Shown: positions 14,865 to 16,415 of the stretch, in pieces | Position numbering within the stretch: the stretch's first letter is position 1 | Layout of the letters: every line of letters begins with the position of its first letter | Assembly: GCA_030613665.1 (NCBI GenBank) | Contig: JAUWLN010000020.1 | Location: 1-16,415, forward strand | DNA: 16,415 bases | Direction: 5' to 3' | Origin: Dehalococcoidia bacterium | GTDB taxonomy: Bacteria > Chloroflexota > Dehalococcoidia > Dehalococcoidales > RBG-16-60-22 | The notes under the pieces: generated by a model | The model's database searches: none | What the model was told of the DNA's origin: nothing | What the model saw: only the letters and a program-made list of their open reading frames with translations | Position numbers and translations under genes: made by a program

Positions 14865-15857
14865 TTATTTTGCTCCTTCCTGGGCATAAACCCACGTGAA
14901 AGCCGTTTCCGGTTCGGGTTCGGGGCTGTTCAGGGCAAATTCAGAGGCGGCATCAAATACCTGCTTACATTCCGCATCGATTTGCTCCGCCGACTCGTCG
15001 GTTAAATAACCCAGTTCTTTGAGCTTCCGGGCGAATATATTTATCGGGTCCTTGGTTGCTGCCCAGTCTTCGACTTCACCGTCGGGTCGATAATCGGAGC
15101 CACCTGGCATCTGGTCCATGCGCATGCTGTGACCGCGCAAACGGTAGGACACAGCCTCAATCAGGCTGGGGCCATCGCCTTTCCGTGCCCTGTCAGTTGC
15201 GCTTTTCACCGCTTCATAAACGGCAATTACATCAGTACCGTCAACCCGGTACCCTGGCATACCATAAGCGGCAGCCCGGGCAGAGATGTCAAGATTGGCG
15301 CAGGCTTTGCTCTGGGGCATGGATAAGCCATATTGATTGTTGGTACAAACGTACACCGTGGGTATCTTCCACAATGCTGCCAGGTTCAACCCTTCGTGAA
15401 AAGTCCCCCGGTTCGCCGCCCCGTCACCAAAAAAGGCGAGGCATATCTGACCGGTTTTACGCTTTTTGATGGCCAGGCCTACGCCTCCGGCAATATTAAT
15501 ACCACCGCCCACGATGCCATTGGTGCCCAGGATTTGCCGGCCGAAATCGGAGAGGTGCATTGAACCGCCTTTACCTCCAGTGCAACCGGTTGCCTTGCCA
15601 AGCACCTCGGCCAGTATGATGTTTATATCCGCGCCTCTGGCCAGCAGGTGCCCGTGGGCGCGATGGGTGGAGATGATGTAATCCTTTTCCCCCAGAGCAC
15701 TGCACGACCCCACAGCCACCGCCTCCTCACCGATGGAAACATGTCCGGTGCCGGGTACCAGCCCTTGCTTCGAAAATTCCGTAAGACCCTCTTCAAAATA
15801 TCGGATAGTAAGCATTCTACGGTACATATTCAGGAGTGTTTCTTTTGTCAGCGGCAT
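14865..15857 (-). CDS. pdhA: 2-oxoacid (pyruvate/acetoin type) dehydrogenase E1 component, alpha subunit
   Basis: This is the thiamine-diphosphate-binding subunit of E1. The 330-residue protein has the TPP motif beginning GDGAANRGT (from 144) and ending with the Asn pair at 173-174. It also has THRAHG (64-69), GGKGGSMH (94-101) and the RGHS loop at 241-244. That loop is followed by a somewhat longer stretch (MRMDQMPGGSD) than the usual short HSMxDxxxYR. It is the first gene of the six-gene minus-strand run. The ATG is preceded by a very strong AAAAGGAGATGAT ribosome binding site, and a promoter lies at 15937-15965. Short AcoA-like length and lack of a fused lipoyl domain argue for the alpha2beta2-type complex; acetoin dehydrogenase is an alternative to pyruvate dehydrogenase. 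Confidence 0.92.
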   Translation of the reverse strand: MPLTKETLLNMYRRMLTIRYFEEGLTEFSKQGLVPGTGHVSIGEEAVAVGSCSALGEKDYIISTHRAHGHLLARGADINIILAEVLGKATGCTGGKGGSMHLSDFGRQILGTNGIVGGGINIAGGVGLAIKKRKTGQICLAFFGDGAANRGTFHEGLNLAALWKIPTVYVCTNNQYGLSMPQSKACANLDISARAAAYGMPGYRVDGTDVIAVYEAVKSATDRARKGDGPSLIEAVSYRLRGHSMRMDQMPGGSDYRPDGEVEDWAATKDPINIFARKLKELGYLTDESAEQIDAECKQVFDAASEFALNSPEPEPETAFTWVYAQEGAK

Positions 15858-15936
15858 ATCATCTCCTTTTAATCGAAAATTGAACCCGTTTCCTGCTGGT
15901 GATTATTTCAAGGGTATGCCTGATGGCTTCTCCTGA

Positions 15937-15965
15937 AAGATACCATAATTTACTTTACTCGTCAA
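15937..15965 (-). promoter_or_regulatory. Promoter of the pdhA-pdhB-aspS-MBL-tig-clpP operon
   Basis: On the minus strand TTGACG (15965-15960) and TATCTT (15942-15937) are spaced by exactly 17 bases. The start would be near 15930, giving a leader of about 72 bases. I see no clear operator palindrome or riboswitch in the leader. Confidence 0.6.
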
Positions 15966-15980
15966 AATGGTGCGATTCAT

Positions 15981-16010
15981 TTGAAATACCCCGTTGCCTT
16001 TTATTAATAT
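15981..16010 (+). promoter_or_regulatory. Promoter of the MFS transporter gene
   Basis: TTGAAA (15981-15986) and TAATAT (16005-16010) are spaced by 18 bases, giving a start near 16017 and a leader of about 60 bases before TTG 16078. The promoter is divergent from the pdhA promoter, and the two -35 boxes are only about 15 bases apart, so one regulator could affect both. Confidence 0.5.
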
Positions 16011-16077
16011 GAAGATACTTGCTGGCTGAGCAAGGCAGTTTATATAGCAGATATGTCCACCCTGAAGGTTAAACCGG

Positions 16078-16415
16078 TTGTTACGTAACAGCAGATTCGG
16101 CGCAATTTTCCGCCAGTGGGGAGGAGGAACGGCCTCGCTCTTTACCTATACCCACCTCAGTCACGACCTGTGCTGCGGGTTGCTGACGGCATTGCTGCCT
16201 TTGGTTAAAGAAGGCCTGGGATTGACCTATCTGCAATCCGGCCTGTTGCTTTCCGCTTATACCATCACTTCCGGCCTTTCTCAGGTTCCCGGGGGATGGC
16301 TCGGTGACCGGTTAAGGCGAAGTACCATGATTGCGGTGGGATTGGGTGGTGTTGGCTTGGCTACAATCGCCGTTGGCCTGAGCCCATCATATTACCCAAT
16401 GCTCTTCATTCTTAT
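16078..16415 (+). CDS. MFS transporter, N-terminal part (truncated by right edge)
   Basis: The frame is open from a stop codon just upstream (TGA near 16063) to the window end and encodes about 112 residues of a major facilitator. After a short polar lead (LRNSRFGAIFRQWGGG) comes THLSHDLCCGLLTALLPLV, the first membrane helix. A second helix contains YLQSGLLLSAYTITSGL and runs into the cytoplasmic motif A-like loop GGWLGDRLRRS. A third helix is MIAVGLGGVGLATIAVGLS. No ATG or GTG precedes the first helix. TTG 16078 with GAAGG at 16064-16068 (9-base gap) is the best start. The substrate is unknown. It is divergent from pdhA. Confidence 0.82.
   Translation, partial: MLRNSRFGAIFRQWGGGTASLFTYTHLSHDLCCGLLTALLPLVKEGLGLTYLQSGLLLSAYTITSGLSQVPGGWLGDRLRRSTMIAVGLGGVGLATIAVGLSPSYYPMLFIL

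Overview
The window reads as ordinary bacterial chromosome. It most resembles a Chloroflexota genome of the Dehalococcoidia type: a tungsten-type aldehyde ferredoxin oxidoreductase suggests anaerobic metabolism, and the dprA-topA-xer and tig-clpP blocks are typical bacterial housekeeping clusters. The lineage is an inference from gene content and protein flavour, not a marker-gene result. No phage, insertion sequence, CRISPR array or large repeat is visible.

Layout. (1) Positions 1-1323, minus strand: the first 441 codons of an aldehyde ferredoxin oxidoreductase, cut by the left window edge, with its own promoter. (2) 1461-1706, plus strand: two class II tRNA-Ser genes (anticodons CGA and GGA), each with a recognisable promoter. 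(3) 1817-9086, plus strand: a tight seven-gene run dprA, topA, xerC, an M24 Xaa-Pro type peptidase, efp, a PHP-domain phosphoesterase and a PurN-like formyltransferase. Junctions are overlaps or gaps of at most 4 bases, which suggests one operon. It ends at a bidirectional hairpin terminator at 9110-9137. (4) 9168-15857, minus strand: a six-gene run transcribed as pdhA, pdhB, aspS, an MBL-fold hydrolase, tig and clpP. A good promoter lies upstream of pdhA and the run ends at the same shared terminator. (5) 16078 to the right edge, plus strand: the N-terminal part of an MFS transporter with its own divergent promoter and an apparent TTG start.

How the genes work together. The plus-strand operon joins DNA uptake and recombination (DprA), supercoil relaxation (TopA), chromosome dimer resolution (Xer), proline-linked peptide turnover and relief of polyproline stalling (M24 peptidase and EF-P), and two enzymes of unknown substrate. 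The minus-strand operon joins a 2-oxoacid or acetoin dehydrogenase E1 component to tRNA charging, nascent-chain folding and proteolysis. E2 and E3 of the dehydrogenase are not in the window.

I did not find a clear new system. The points most worth a second look are an EF-P whose modification loop is one residue short and lacks the usual glycines, an AspRS with residues expected of a non-discriminating enzyme, the PHP plus formyltransferase pair of unknown substrate, and the placement of E1 genes in a translation and proteostasis operon. Several genes start with GTG or TTG.
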